Shown here: in pieces, positions 37,601 to 48,849 of the stretch
Layout of the letters: each line of letters begins with the position of its first letter
Numbering within the stretch: the stretch's first letter is position 1
DNA from: Solenopsis invicta
Taxonomy: Eukaryota > Arthropoda > Insecta > Hymenoptera > Formicidae
Direction of reading: 5' to 3'
Assembly (NCBI RefSeq): GCF_016802725.1
Contig: NC_052667.1
Span: forward strand, 24,326,346 to 24,390,345
DNA length: 64,000 nt
Position numbers and translations under genes: made by a program
Notes under the pieces: generated by a model
Database searches by the model: none
The model's input: only the letters and a program-made list of their open reading frames with translations
What the model was told of the DNA's origin: nothing

Positions 37601-39768
37601 GCACAATCGCCTGAGATTGATCTCCGTCTTGATTCGTGTTTAGAAAAACGCAATGAGACACGTATCTCCACGCAAGCATTGTAAAAATTCGATCTCTCTC
37701 CCGAGATTACATCGGTTTTCGATATCCGCTATTTATGCTTCAAGTTCGGTGTATTCGTTATACGCGCGCTCCGAGAGTTTTTAATTATTAAGACCGCGCG
37801 CGCCGAGTTAAGTTTGGCATGTTTTTTTTTACTTTGCGTGAAGCGCAACGTGAATAGCATAAAATAATGTTATGTCTAGTGAACGGGACGTCTTGAGAAT
37901 GGCGTGAGTGGATCGCCGCAGAAAAAACACATTCCAGAAAGCGTTTTTCCTCCATTTTGCGGCAAGCGCACGGTTCGGTGCACGTGTTATACGTTAATTA
38001 ATTTTTGCGAATCAAACCTCTAGCATGCCATAATCTCGTTTCGTTCCGTTTTTTTTACACCCTTCCTCATCCACCCTCAAGTGCAAATAATGCAAACGAT
38101 ATCGAACGATGTTTAACGTTTGATGTCTGCGTATATAATGGTAATAATCGTTGCTGTAGATTCTCTGTCGAGAGATGATATACTTATATTGAATTATTAT
38201 TTACGATTATTATTTACGACATACTTTATATTGTATTATTATTAATGCCAATTACACACTGCAGATATGTTGTTGTAATATTTACTATGTAGCACATCAA
38301 TGGCGTTTAATAGAGAATATTTATTGAAATTATTTACCATAAAAACGGGAGTTATGCATTAGTCAATTATGTTAAGAGTCTGTTAACTAATCGAGTTATA
38401 GTTACCAATTATCCTGTTATTATCCCGAAAACCTTTTGTAAAACGTATATAAATTGCTTCTTGCCGTACAGGACCTCTATATTTATTTTAATTAAAAAGT
38501 ATTTAAAAAGCAAAGTATACAAGTTTAAATATTGGTTAAATTTGTCAATGAATTTTATTTTTCCGCACAGAGCATCATGTTATCTTTGCTAGTTAATTGA
38601 TTACAAGTATACGTTTGGTGATACATAATCTATCTACAAAAATTGCAAATTATATATATAATTTGTAATTATCTATAATATCTCTCTCGCAGACACACGC
38701 GCATACACACACATCACACTAGTATTTTTCTTTCTAATTCAGATTAAGTTGTGCAATATTTGCGTAATATACTTATCGAGGTAGAAAACATGCAAATTTT
38801 GTTTTTGTAATTAGAAATTAGAGAATTAAAAATTTAACTTACGATTACACTTTTTAAATCAATACCGACGGTACTATTAAATGAATTGAGTAAGAACACG
38901 CGGAAGTTTTCAAGAACATCTTTTGTTCCTTATAATTAGCAATTTATAATTCTATAAAGAATAATAGAATAATTGAATATTTTAATTGTGTATTTTTAGA
39001 ACAAGATTTAGATGTGAGATTTACCGATATTCCATAAAAATAACGTACTTACGTTCTATTATTTTTGATTCCTGTTTTAGGATCATACAGTAGATCCTCA
39101 GAAGTTCCAAATCCCATCCTCGTCACGAAAGCTTCCTTCACTTGATCAACGTTGATCTTCGGATACAAACTTTTGATCGGAATCTTCCATCAATTCAACC
39201 CTTTTGATAATATGCTGGCCGGTTAGTACATCGATCTTCACTTCGGCGATAGTGACGTAAATGATTTACGTTTTACAACTTCGTCACATCTACGTGCTCA
39301 TCAACGTGTCAAGGTATGCATTACATTATAAAATATAATTAATGATTTGTGCAACAATAACAAATTGTCTTTCTAATCTATAAATATATAATTTAATCTA
39401 TTAATTGAAATCATATCGCGAAAGTACAGTGATAAATGCACTTTTTTGAAAAATTTTGTAAATGAAAAGTGAAAAATTTGTTAATTTATATTTTAAATAA
39501 TATTTCCTTTTTTTTACTTTCATCATTATTAATATTGTAATGCAGTTAAAAGCAAAATATTGGAGGATTATAATAATAAAATGTCAAGCTTATATTTGAT
39601 ACATTAAATAACATAAACGAATAAGAGCCGAATAACTAACATAAAAACAAGGTTTTAAGTTTGAAATAATCTTTATTTAAACATATATTAGCCAAACGAA
39701 ATCTCAAAAAAGCATTTAATTAATAAGTTCAAAATTAAATTTTAACATTTTGGCTACATAAAACCTTC
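31621..39768. other. Intergenic DNA between lap and the tetraspanin cluster
   Basis: No exon supported on either strand. Up to about 36650 it is moderately GC-balanced and could include extended lap 3' UTR; small GA runs occur at 32945-32975 and 35300-35330. The 132-codon open stretch at 37216-37614 lacks an ATG start and family resemblance. From 38200 on it is AT-rich and featureless. Confidence 0.45.
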
Positions 39769-41240
39769 ATGAGCGATAGTAAAAAGTATTGACAATATGC
39801 TAAAAATGTAATAAAATGGGAAAGTCAAAATTTACAAATTAAATCGAAATACATATATGTCAATACAACAGAACCCACATCTAAATTAAGAACGATAACA
39901 AAAAATAAAAAAAGAATAAAAAGTAAAGTAAAAATAGTATAATAATACATAACGCGTTAATATAATATAAATTAAAGCTTATAAAGATAAAGAGCATAAA
40001 AATGTACAAATTCGTTATATTAAATAAAAACTCAACCGATGAAAAATACTTTGATAAGTTCTGAGATGCTGTCATATTGCTTAAAAGATTATCCTGGTTA
40101 GTGGTTGAGATGTTTTAATGTCATATTTTCTATTAGAAGTTGCACAGATAGTTAATTTATTCAACAACCAAGTAGGATATTTTTAATAAATAAAATCAAG
40201 CTGGGACATATGAATGTTCTGAAAAATTAGAATTAGCCGTGCAAATCATAGTATATTAAGAAAAAGGATAATTGATTGAATAATCAACACATTTAAATTG
40301 AGAAAAACGGATAAAGGAGATCTTAATACTCGATAACAATTTCCAAGAAATACATTTACAAGTTCCCCGAACTGCGAGCCGTATGTTTATCGGACTTTAA
40401 AACGTAGTTTCAATAGATTATTGAACACTTTATAAAACTTACGTAAGTGCATAAAATCACATTAAAAACGGAATTGGCAACTTATTGTATATATAATCTA
40501 TGATACATAAACATATCGATCCCAGATAATAAAATGTTAGTAGTTTGTTAACGGGTTGGCATTATATTCGATCAGCAAATTTTGACTGTAGATGCATCGG
40601 AACCATTTGTATGATCAGTTTGCCGAAGATCTGTTAACAAACCGTGTTAACCTTAACAGATTAGGAGTTGCAAATCCTGATTAATTTTTGCTGGTAATTT
40701 GCTATTCTATGGTTACAATTAGTAATATTTTTACGGTTGTTTTGATGACATCAACAGATATTACAGACTTTGCTTGTAATTTGTTGCCTTTTTGCAATCA
40801 AAAATCAACAGCATACTCTGTTCAAAATCTGTCTCTGCAGACTGTTATCTGGGAATGATATAATATGCAATTAAATTAAAATTTCTTAAACAAAAACTTA
40901 CATTAAAATGTAAAGAAAAATGATAATCATGATACGTAATACTATGTGTGTAATAAATTAGTAAAACTTGTGAAAACAACCGGATAAAAATCAGTTTTTT
41001 TTTAATTATCATAAATGATATGATCAACTGCGTTTATGGAGCGAAAGTAATTTTATTGATTAATAAAGTTGCTCGAATTCTCTAAAAATTTTGGAGACCC
41101 ACTGTTTTCTCGAACCTTTTTATTAGGAACAACCTTAGGGTAATATTTTGGGACTGTATTGCTGTTTGATCTTTTGTGCTCTGTAGAGCACAAAAGCGGA
41201 TATCTTTCCCAAGACCTGTAATAATTTGAAATTATTATAG
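39769..41240. repeat. Segmental duplication, 3' side of tetraspanin A
   Basis: Collinear with 53487-54990 downstream of copy C, including the final exon and its flanks. Landmarks shared: agtattgacaatatg, caaattaaatcgaaatacat, gttccccgaactgcgag, aacttacgtaagtgcataaa. This shows A and C arose from one duplication that took about 1.1 kb of 3' flank. Confidence 0.85.
40525..40857. mobile_element. Possible MITE with CCCAGATAA termini, copy 1
   Basis: Starts cccagataataaaatg and ends gactgttatctggga, an inverted pair of about 10 bases, with an inner pair gtttgttaacgggttgg and ctgttaacaaaccgtg. No ORF. A related copy sits at 54250-54612 inside the duplicated block, so insertion predates the A/C duplication. 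Confidence 0.4.
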
Positions 41241-44200
41241 GAATTAAAGCAATTATTTATCAAATAATAATGAGAGATAGAAGAAAGGAAAAGAAGAAAA
41301 TAGTTAGGACAATTATAGTCAAGGCTTTAATTTTAACTGAGGATAGTGCTATAAAAAATGCAACTTGGGTTCTTACCATAAGACATAAGAGTGTAGTACT
41401 AATACCATGCGAAGCGTTTGTAATATGCTGTATTGGGCTTCGTAGTTCGTCTATGCAACCCTTCGCGTAAAAATTTTTGGTGTGCCATTCGTTGTTGCAT
41501 TCCAATTGCTACGAACAAAACAGATGACCTTAAGAAAGGATTAAAAGACTTGATTTTTCAGTTTGGGTAATTATTTGGATATGATATAAATTTATGAAGT
41601 ATTTGAATAAGTAATTTAAGTACTTTTCCATATATACACTGAAGTTTATTTTAGCTAAATATTATTTGTTTCAAGTAAATGATGAATGCATTTTACGCTT
41701 TACATTATTAAGAAAATATTGTGTTATGTATAATAATATTGTTATAGTTAAATCATTGTAAAGATATAATAACTTATTTAAAAGAAAAAGAAATAAATGT
41801 TAGGTAATTGCTTTTGTAGTATGAGAATGATTCTTCGTATTGATCGCATGAAGAATTGCGCATAATTATTTGAGTTGTAATTGTAAGTTTCTAATATAAA
41901 TTTTTTTTAAAAATTGTCATCAGACCTGTCAAGAAAAATTTTATTTTGCAAAAAAATTAAAAATAGAATTTTATTTTTCAATTAACTGACTTTGATAAAA
42001 GTGAACATTATTAAGCATCGAAGAGATGTTTATAAACATAATACGTTTTATATTGAGAGATGTGTGTAGCAAATTACCGTTATTAAGCGCGGTGAATTAA
42101 TAAACAATTTTATGGAATTGCATAAAAACATAACTGATTTTTACCTGGTCTTTACAACAGCTGTCTGGTACTTTAAGACCATGTGTTTCCCAGTCCTCCC
42201 AGCTATTAACGCCGCAACATTGGTACTAAAATTGAGAATTAAATTAGATTTGGGACATTTTAAATAATAATTAAATTTGAGAAGGATAAAACGAGTTTTA
42301 GTTTATGTTTTATTCGATCTTTTTATAAATAAATTTTTATTTACCTAATGGGAATTATTTACCTTGGATTGTGTGTTGTCCCAGAAGTTGCGAATGAGTT
42401 CTTTATCATTGTAAAATTGCAGCGTATTTTCCATCTGTTTCTCGAATGTCTCCATCACTTCCTTGTTCAAATTGTGTTGTCGGATGTTGCCAGTTATTCC
42501 AATCACAAGCAATAGAGTTACGATTATGCTGTACTAAAAAAAAAAAAAAGGGGGGGGGGATATTATTGGCCATGTTGCTAGAAATCGATATTCTTTATCT
42601 TAATAAATCTTTTAAGCAACTGGACTGACTTCGAAAATCTATAGATCATTACATTTAATCAATTTTAGATAAGTTTTTCTTCTATAGTAATTGAACTCAT
42701 CATTCAGTTGCCAAATAACGTGAACGGTGGAAATTGAGACGTTTACTTGAAACATTTTTTCTATTCGAAAATAAATCTTCGGTACTCTGGTAAAAATTTT
42801 TTTCAGAATTTTTATACACAAATTGGAACACTTTTCAGAAATATTAAGAAAGTATACTTTTTCAACATATTTTTCTTTAGTTGTTTTTATTTATATTTTC
42901 GCAAGATCAATATTGCATCAACGCATATCAATTCTCTTGTTTGATTGTTTGACAAATATTGTGATATCGCATATGTTTGGTTTCTGAGTAATCTAAATAA
43001 CAGATGGCAGATTACTGGGTTATATATGTAAGAATTATCGCTTGAGAGAAGGTTTGAAGGAGTAAAGCCGAAATGTTCAAAAATATACTGTTGTAACATC
43101 AAGACATTCTGGTATTTTTTTATTTCTGTGCACCAATTACCAGTGTTTGACTCGTATTTGCCATTGTATTTATTAATTTGGTAAGTTCGTTTGTTTTCCT
43201 AAATAACAGTGAGAGAATTTATATCTGAACTGTTTGTAAAATTTAGAAAGAAAATTTTCCTGTTGCGCCAGTCTGAGGCCTGTCAGACTTGTTTTAAAAT
43301 TTGATAATGCATAATTCACAATAAGACTTAAATTTTTTAGAAGAATTGCTAAAATTTTGCTTATAAATTCTATATGTGACAAATAATATTTTAGCAGACA
43401 CAAGAAGTAACGGTAAATTTTTCTTTTGATATCTGGTAATCTATCTAATAGCAGAACATTATTTAAATGCTTTTATTTTATATAAAAATTTGAGAATTTT
43501 TTTTAAAGTTATAAAATTATAAAGAAAATTTGAAAAATTGTGAACTTTATATAAAAAATTTGAAAAATTACAAGAAAAGTTTTTATAATCTTGGTATACA
43601 TTTTTTTCAAAACTTTTATGTGCATTTTTTTCAGAGTTGTTCCGAATTTCTGTATAATTTTATAACTTTTTAGAAACTGTTTTATATTTTTTATTAGAGC
43701 CTTGAAGTATTTTAAAATATACATATATTGTTTAAAAAATTTTAAGAAATGATGTAAACTTTCTCAGTATTTTTAAAAAGTGTTCCATTTCATAAAAGTT
43801 CTGAGAAAATTATGTTTTAGAGACAGGTATTATTTCAAAAGATTCATACGTTGTCTTGGTGTCTTGATTTATCGTCAACGTTTCATGAACTTTGTTGTTT
43901 ATTGTATCATGTAGTTTACTGTAAACATGTAGTTTATTTTATCAGGATGAGAATTAATCTGACGTTAAGTTACTTTTTTAAGAAAAATTTTTACTAGGGT
44001 ACTTACTGTCAAGAGCATACACTTGACTTCCCGCATGGCAGCAACGATTCCTAAGATGGCGATAGACATCATTACGATTCCGACGACTAGTGAAACGATA
44101 AATGTGTAGGCTGAATGATTGTGTCCTTCTAACCATGATGGCTTGACAATTAAACCATACAAGCTTCCAATAATTACGAGAGTTGCAAAAATCTAGAGCA

Positions 44201-44335
44201 TATATAAATAGTAAATTTAATTGGATATATTATTACGCAAGTATATATTCAGAAAATTGCGAGACTAGAACTTACGAGGATGATGAGGTTTACAGTGAAC
44301 AGAAGGTATTTCATGGAACGTTCGCAGCAATCCAT
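41135..44335 (-). CDS. Tetraspanin, copy A (complete, 236 aa)
   Basis: Four-pass membrane scaffold of the tetraspanin family. Exons on the minus strand: 44276-44335, 44007-44192, 42363-42533, 42145-42225, 41377-41508, 41135-41215. All junctions are GT-AG and all introns phase 0. The product starts MDCCERSMKYLLF; TM1 spans exons 1-2, TM2 is FIVSLVVGIVMMSIAILGIV, TM3 starts exon 3 (YSIIVTLLLVIGITG), and TM4 spans exons 5-6 (GISTTLLCLM/VLGKISAFVLY). The large extracellular loop has the hallmark CCG (CCGVNSWEDWETHG), PDSCC and two further cysteines (LEC, KGC), six in all. Six exons and 236 residues are normal for the family. It is the first of four tandem copies on one strand, and copy C is its close relative. 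Partner and ligand are unknown. An AATAAA lies at 41052-41057 beyond the stop. Confidence 0.93.
41630..41850. repeat. Dispersed repeat inside tetraspanin A intron
   Basis: Partner of 9645-9830. It lies between the CCG exon (42145-42225) and exon 41377-41508 of copy A. Confidence 0.45.
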
Positions 44336-44517
44336 TTTCGTCTTGTTCTTTTTTATCTGCAAAACTCTGTTAACAAAACGATATAAATAAAATGCACAAT
44401 AAAACGCGATAATGTTAAAAAAATACGACACGATCGCTCGCAAATATTTTTCACTTCTTCTTAACAATCAACGACGTAGTTGTTATTTCCTATGACGAAG
44501 AGAATTTGAAACACGAT

Positions 44518-44549
44518 TTATAAATGGCTTATAACTGGTAACACCGGTT
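44518..44549 (-). promoter_or_regulatory. Conserved TATA block upstream of tetraspanin A
   Basis: On minus this reads AACCGG, then a short spacer, then ATAAGCCATTTATAA, containing a TATA-like core about 183 bases upstream of the ATG. The same block lies at a similar place before copies B, C and D, so it is probably the core promoter. A second conserved block (gcaaatatttt-cacttct on +) lies nearer the ATG at about 44440-44460. Confidence 0.55.
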
Positions 44550-44876
44550 CAGAGCTGCACCTTTATAATTAATTACGTATTTACGTAATTGTACAATGGT
44601 CTTCAAATACAACGCAAAAGAATGTAAATTTTCTATTTCTTGCACAGTTAGTAAATTTCTTCGTCTATTGGTCATCCAGTTTGGTCTTGGTATAAATTAA
44701 ACTAGCGTTATTAATTGATAAATTTTGTGTTATTATTTTGTTGTTCAGCCATTTTACAGATTTATATTATTTAATAAACGTAGGTGTAGATTAACTCATT
44801 TTCTTAAGGAATTATTTCCAGTTAGGAAGTAGGAAAAACAAAAATTTTTGCGATTTTGCTTTGAAGAAGTGTATAC

Positions 44877-44924
<48 letters not shown>
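44877..44924. repeat. (AT)n microsatellite
   Basis: About 20 AT units between the upstream region of tetraspanin A and an interspersed repeat; a shorter relic lies at the equivalent place upstream of pseudogene D (57481-57505). Confidence 0.9.
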
Positions 44925-44925
<1 letters not shown>

Positions 44926-44926
<1 letters not shown>

Positions 44927-45230
44927 GGTAGTCAAAAAGTATCGGACCCCCCCCCAATATTTCCGTTCCCTTGCATTTTACAAGAAAATGTTTCAGACAA
45001 AAGTTGTAGGGTTTAAAAAGATCTATTTACTGATCTTATTAGTTTGACCTTGGATGGCGTCGCCAAGGTCAGATCGAAATTACATTAACTTTTTTAAATG
45101 GAATACCTAACTTTTTATTGCATATTCTTGTAGCTTATCTCGAGACCTTTCCAAAACACTACAAGAAAGTTTATTTTCGTTGAGTACTTTCCGAGTTGTG
45201 TACAATTTCTATTTAACAAAGATGATATAT
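44926..45230. repeat. Older interspersed repeat, left part
   Basis: Begins cagggtagtcaaaaagtatc right after an (AT)n run and continues to the TTAA of the piggyBac-like element. It is less AT-rich than its surroundings, and its short protein-like frames are closed by stops. The continuation probably resumes at 46214 (acataaaggttaacaagac). Family not identified. Confidence 0.4.
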
Positions 45231-45234
45231 TTAA

Positions 45235-46209
45235 CCCTTAAACACACCGATCTTGTAATATACAGAAACACATTTTTGGGTCTGGGAGATTTTTTCAACT
45301 TTAAGAAACTATAACTTTGATTACAATCAATATTTTTCTACAATTTTTTTTTAAAACAAAAGTTCAAAATCTCAGGAGTATGACTGCATAATCGGCATTG
45401 CCGACAAATAATTTATTGTGAAGTTATATTAAGCAAAAATGAGAAATTGGCTAAAAATCAATTTTTCCTTCAAAAAATAATATCTTCGCAACAAAAAACG
45501 TTTAAGGACTTTCAAATACGGCGTTTTAAAGATAAAGAGTCACACTTTCAAAATAAAATTTGGCAAAGTCATTCCTTGTAAAAAGTATAATTATGTAACA
45601 TGGAGAATATGAGGTATTTTTGGGCATCTAAAAATCCACTTAAAAAAAAAAAAATCATATCTTTCCAACAAAAAACTTTGAAGAACGTTACAATATGGCA
45701 TTTTAAAGCTAAAGATTCATACTTTCGAAAAAATATTATATCATTGCCATTTCTATTAAAAAATGTACTTATATAACAAAGCGAATATGAGGTATTTTTG
45801 ATTAAATCGTGTCTAAAATTGAAAATTGATATGTTTCATGATACATTTCGGAAAAACTCTCTTTTCTACAGCATTTCATAGTATTCCAACTTTACACAAA
45901 GTATATGCGAGTAACATTCGCAAACCGACCTGTTTGAACATATTTTACCCAGCTTTTTTATGTAAAATACTCACAAAAAATGTTTCACTTACACACTATA
46001 TGGGTCGCATTGACCCTAACAAAACTTTGCTGTCACTTCGAATTCTAGCTGACCAAAAAAGTTGATCAACCATATCAATCGAAAGAGGAGATTTCAAACT
46101 TTTTTTACATCTTATTGTTAGTCCGAACCTCCTATCTCATTCCGTCTTCACATAGCAAGCGTTTAAAACTTCATATGGGGTTTCTCAGACCCACTTACGT
46201 ATTTAAGGG
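45235..46209. mobile_element. piggyBac-like non-autonomous element (975 bp)
   Basis: Flanked on both sides by TTAA (45231-45234 and 46210-46213), the piggyBac target duplication. Ends are inverted: CCCTTAAACAC at left, ATTTAAGGG at right, with a subterminal pair gggtctgggag / ctcagaccc. Inside are two diverged copies of a roughly 150-180 bp unit (about 45478-45630 and 45655-45800, sharing gaatatgaggtatttttg). The only ORF of note (45826-46065) resembles no transposase I know, so it depends on an outside enzyme. It has split an older repeat whose left part is 44926-45230. Confidence 0.65.
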
Positions 46210-46213
46210 TTAA

Positions 46214-47145
46214 CATAAAGGTTAACAAGACAATGAAGGCATTCTAACAACAATTAAGTAAATCGTGCTGGCAAAAATGAAAGCGCGAGTCTACAACGAC
46301 GATCGATCTCGGCGGCTCGATAAGTGAATCTCCGTCCGGATGATGGCCAGAGTAATCGCAATTGGATACTTAATTTATAACAAAATACGCGAGAATACTT
46401 TTAATTCTTCACATAACGGGATCTCGGTATCCGGTTTCTCAAACGATAATTTCGCGCTGTCAACGCATCTCGCTGAGATCGATCGGAATCGGTAACTCGA
46501 ATCTCCCGGAGATCGAGCGCACAAATTTCGCGCACCGGATAATTTTCTACTAAATTTCGGAACAGCCGGACTAGCGTGACACGCGGTAGCAGTACAGCTC
46601 TAAAAACGATACAACGGAATACAATTCGTTCTATACTCTAGCGACTGTCGGTGCCTACGCAATCCCGAGAGGGACTTCATGGTATCGGGGCCCGGTCGAT
46701 CTCCCGGCAATTAATGCGTAATTAATGATTATTGATTGCTCATACAAGTTTCGGTAACGCGGAAATCTTTGCGGAGCCTACGGAGATCGACCTATCCCCA
46801 GACTATTCTACTCTCTAAATCTGAATCAGTGGATAATCAGTGATTATCAGTGAATAATTCTGACCATCAGTGCCAAGTATGCCACTGGTAATTAGTGATT
46901 ATCCACTGATTCAGATTTAAAGAATACGATTACCGGAGCGACTGCTTACAATCTTCTTGGCTGGTAGCTGTCGGCACCCTGGATTGCTCCTTCCCGGTCG
47001 CTGGTGCATTGAACAGTGGCGAGTCGGTCCGCGCCTTTCAGCTTGCCGGGCTCCGCAGAATCTCGGCGCGCCCCGTGACATCGGTAATAAGAGCGGTACC
47101 GGGATTCTTTCTTCTTCCTCCCGCGGGTTTTCTCTCTCGCGGCAA
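46214..47145. other. GC-rich island between tetraspanins A and B
   Basis: Unlike neighbouring DNA, it is GC- and CpG-rich from about 46290 to 47145, with no supported exon. It continues after the palindromic MITE as 47383-47600, where minus-strand codons 47367-47579 read a basic 70-residue peptide of unknown nature. It may be an old transposon remnant or a promoter/first exon of an unseen transcript. Confidence 0.35.
46805..46925. repeat. Inverted repeat, about 39-bp arms
   Basis: aaatctgaatcagtggataa at 46817 faces its complement ending at about 46920; the centre carries several cagtg/cactg motifs. Probably a small MITE or the relic of one. Confidence 0.5.
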
Positions 47146-47382
47146 CACGGAAAAAAGATTATTAAATCAACAATTCAGTGTTTCACATATAGGTAAGTAA
47201 GAATAGAAAATATTCTTGGAAGAATTTATAATTTTAAACAGACATAATTTGTTTACACGGAGAAAATTTTTCTCTTCATGTAAGCAAATTACGTCTGTCT
47301 AAGATTATAAATTCTTCCAAGAAGATTTTATATTCTTACTTGTATATATGAATTGTTGATTTAATACTAATTTTTTTCTGTG
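47146..47382. mobile_element. Palindromic MITE (237 bp) with roughly 100-bp arms
   Basis: Left arm 47146-47255 and right arm 47281-47382 are near-complements, sharing ttaaatcaacaattca, gtaagaata, cttggaagaatttataat and gacataattt blocks, around a 25-base loop. Both termini read CAC-GAAAAAA or CACAGAAAAAA, similar to other elements in this window. No coding capacity. Confidence 0.65.
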
Positions 47383-47609
47383 AACGTTCCTCCTAATCTT
47401 CGATAGCGTCTGTCTGCGTCCTTCTGCTCTTTTGGTAGCGGTGTCTTCTCCATTTCGGGTGGTTTACCAGAGAGTATTACAAGGAATATTACTCTAAAAC
47501 AGACGACTCCCTTCTTGGGAGGAGTGACGCGATCCAGGATACCTTCCGCGGCCGTATTGCTTTGCGTGACTGCGCTCAAGAAAGCGTCACGTTACAATAA
47601 TTATACGTA

Positions 47610-47790
47610 ATTATAAAGTGGCGATGTGGCAAAAGGAGTATCCGTGTCCCAAAGATTTGGGTTTAAATTCAGAATAGTATAACTCTAAATCGATTTTTAA
47701 TCAATTTTAGAAGCGATCGCTACCTTTCGGAAGGCAAAGGCAAACCACCGAGAATTTTGCCCAGGAAAATCTCTTCTAATATGTATAATA
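47610..47790. repeat. Possible tRNA-derived SINE remnant
   Basis: tggcaaaagga (47627-47637) resembles a pol III A box and gggtttaaattc (47659-47670) a B box at about 30 bases spacing, followed by aggcaaaggcaaaccaccga, a phrase typical of interspersed repeats. No poly(A) tail or clear target duplication. Weak. Confidence 0.3.
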
Positions 47791-48849
47791 CTGTTTTTAA
47801 TATAATTTTAAGCACTTACATAAGTTTTATAGATTATATGATAAGTTGTCAATCCTGTTTTTAATGTGCTTCTTTTTTAACTCAGTAGATAGTTCTAATT
47901 TTTTAGTACATTTATGTCCAGCTCAGGTCCAGCTTAATTTTATTTATTGATTGACAGCATTTTGTTTGATTGTTGAATACATTGACGCTTCATGCAACCG
48001 CTAAAAGGAAATTAAGACATTTTCGCTCACCAATGAGGCTTAACTTTCAAACAATGATTATATCTTGGAGCATATCAAAGTATTTTTCACAGGAAAAATA
48101 TTTATATAATATACGAATTTATATCTTGTTTTATCTTTTTTATTTTTTTATTTCATAGGTTTTAATTTTTACTGTAGTAATTAATTTAAAAACTAACTTA
48201 ATAACTTTAATTTTCACTATATTAACACGTTATGGATTGTTATATTGCTTTTACTTTAATCATTTAATTTTCCACTTTTTATTTTTGCGTGTTGTTTTTT
48301 ACTTGGATGTGGATTCTGATGTATTGACGTACGTATATTTCAATCTAATTAATTTGTAAGTTTTGACCGTTTCCCATCTTATCATCTGGCATTTGTGTTC
48401 TATTATTAATATTTTTCGTCGATGAAGGCTCTATAGCCAACGCGTTCAAGAGTTTAATTTATTGCATTTATTAAGCAAATGCTTTTTCGAGATTTCTAGG
48501 TCTAATGAATGTTTAAATAAATTGTCTCAAACTCGAGATTTGAATTTATACTCGTTATTTGGCTTTATTCGCTTACTGTATTGATTATTGTAGGAGAAAT
48601 TTTTAAAAATAATTAACAATAATAAAAAAGGAACGGTAATTATGCAGAATAGGGAACCTTAGCTCCTTTATCTGTTGTAAAGATCGTTACTCCGAACTAA
48701 CGTTCAAAAGTTTCTAACCATCGGTCGTTATTCGTTAACTAGTTATTAACAAATAAAGTTGACAATATACACGTGTGTTTCTTAGCGAAGGTCCATCTGG
48801 AGGGGCCTCGCCCTTCCTATTCGGGAGGTCGAAACCCGAAAGATATAAA
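47791..48849. other. Intergenic DNA 3' of tetraspanin B
   Basis: AT-rich, no exon. A small hairpin (ttcggg and cccgaa) lies in the 3' UTR of copy B at about 48821-48841. Confidence 0.5.

Noticed and set aside
37216..37614. 132-codon open stretch
   Set aside because: No ATG start, no domain, and frames on the opposite strand are equally open.
42639..42821. Minus-strand ORF similar to one at 55222-55512
   Set aside because: Similarity comes from duplicated introns of tetraspanins A and C; both lie between exons and neither is needed for the proteins.
48789..48845. tRNA-like T-arm (ggtcgaaaccc)
   Set aside because: No acceptor stem, anticodon arm or D arm can be formed; it is a simple hairpin in the 3' UTR of tetraspanin B.
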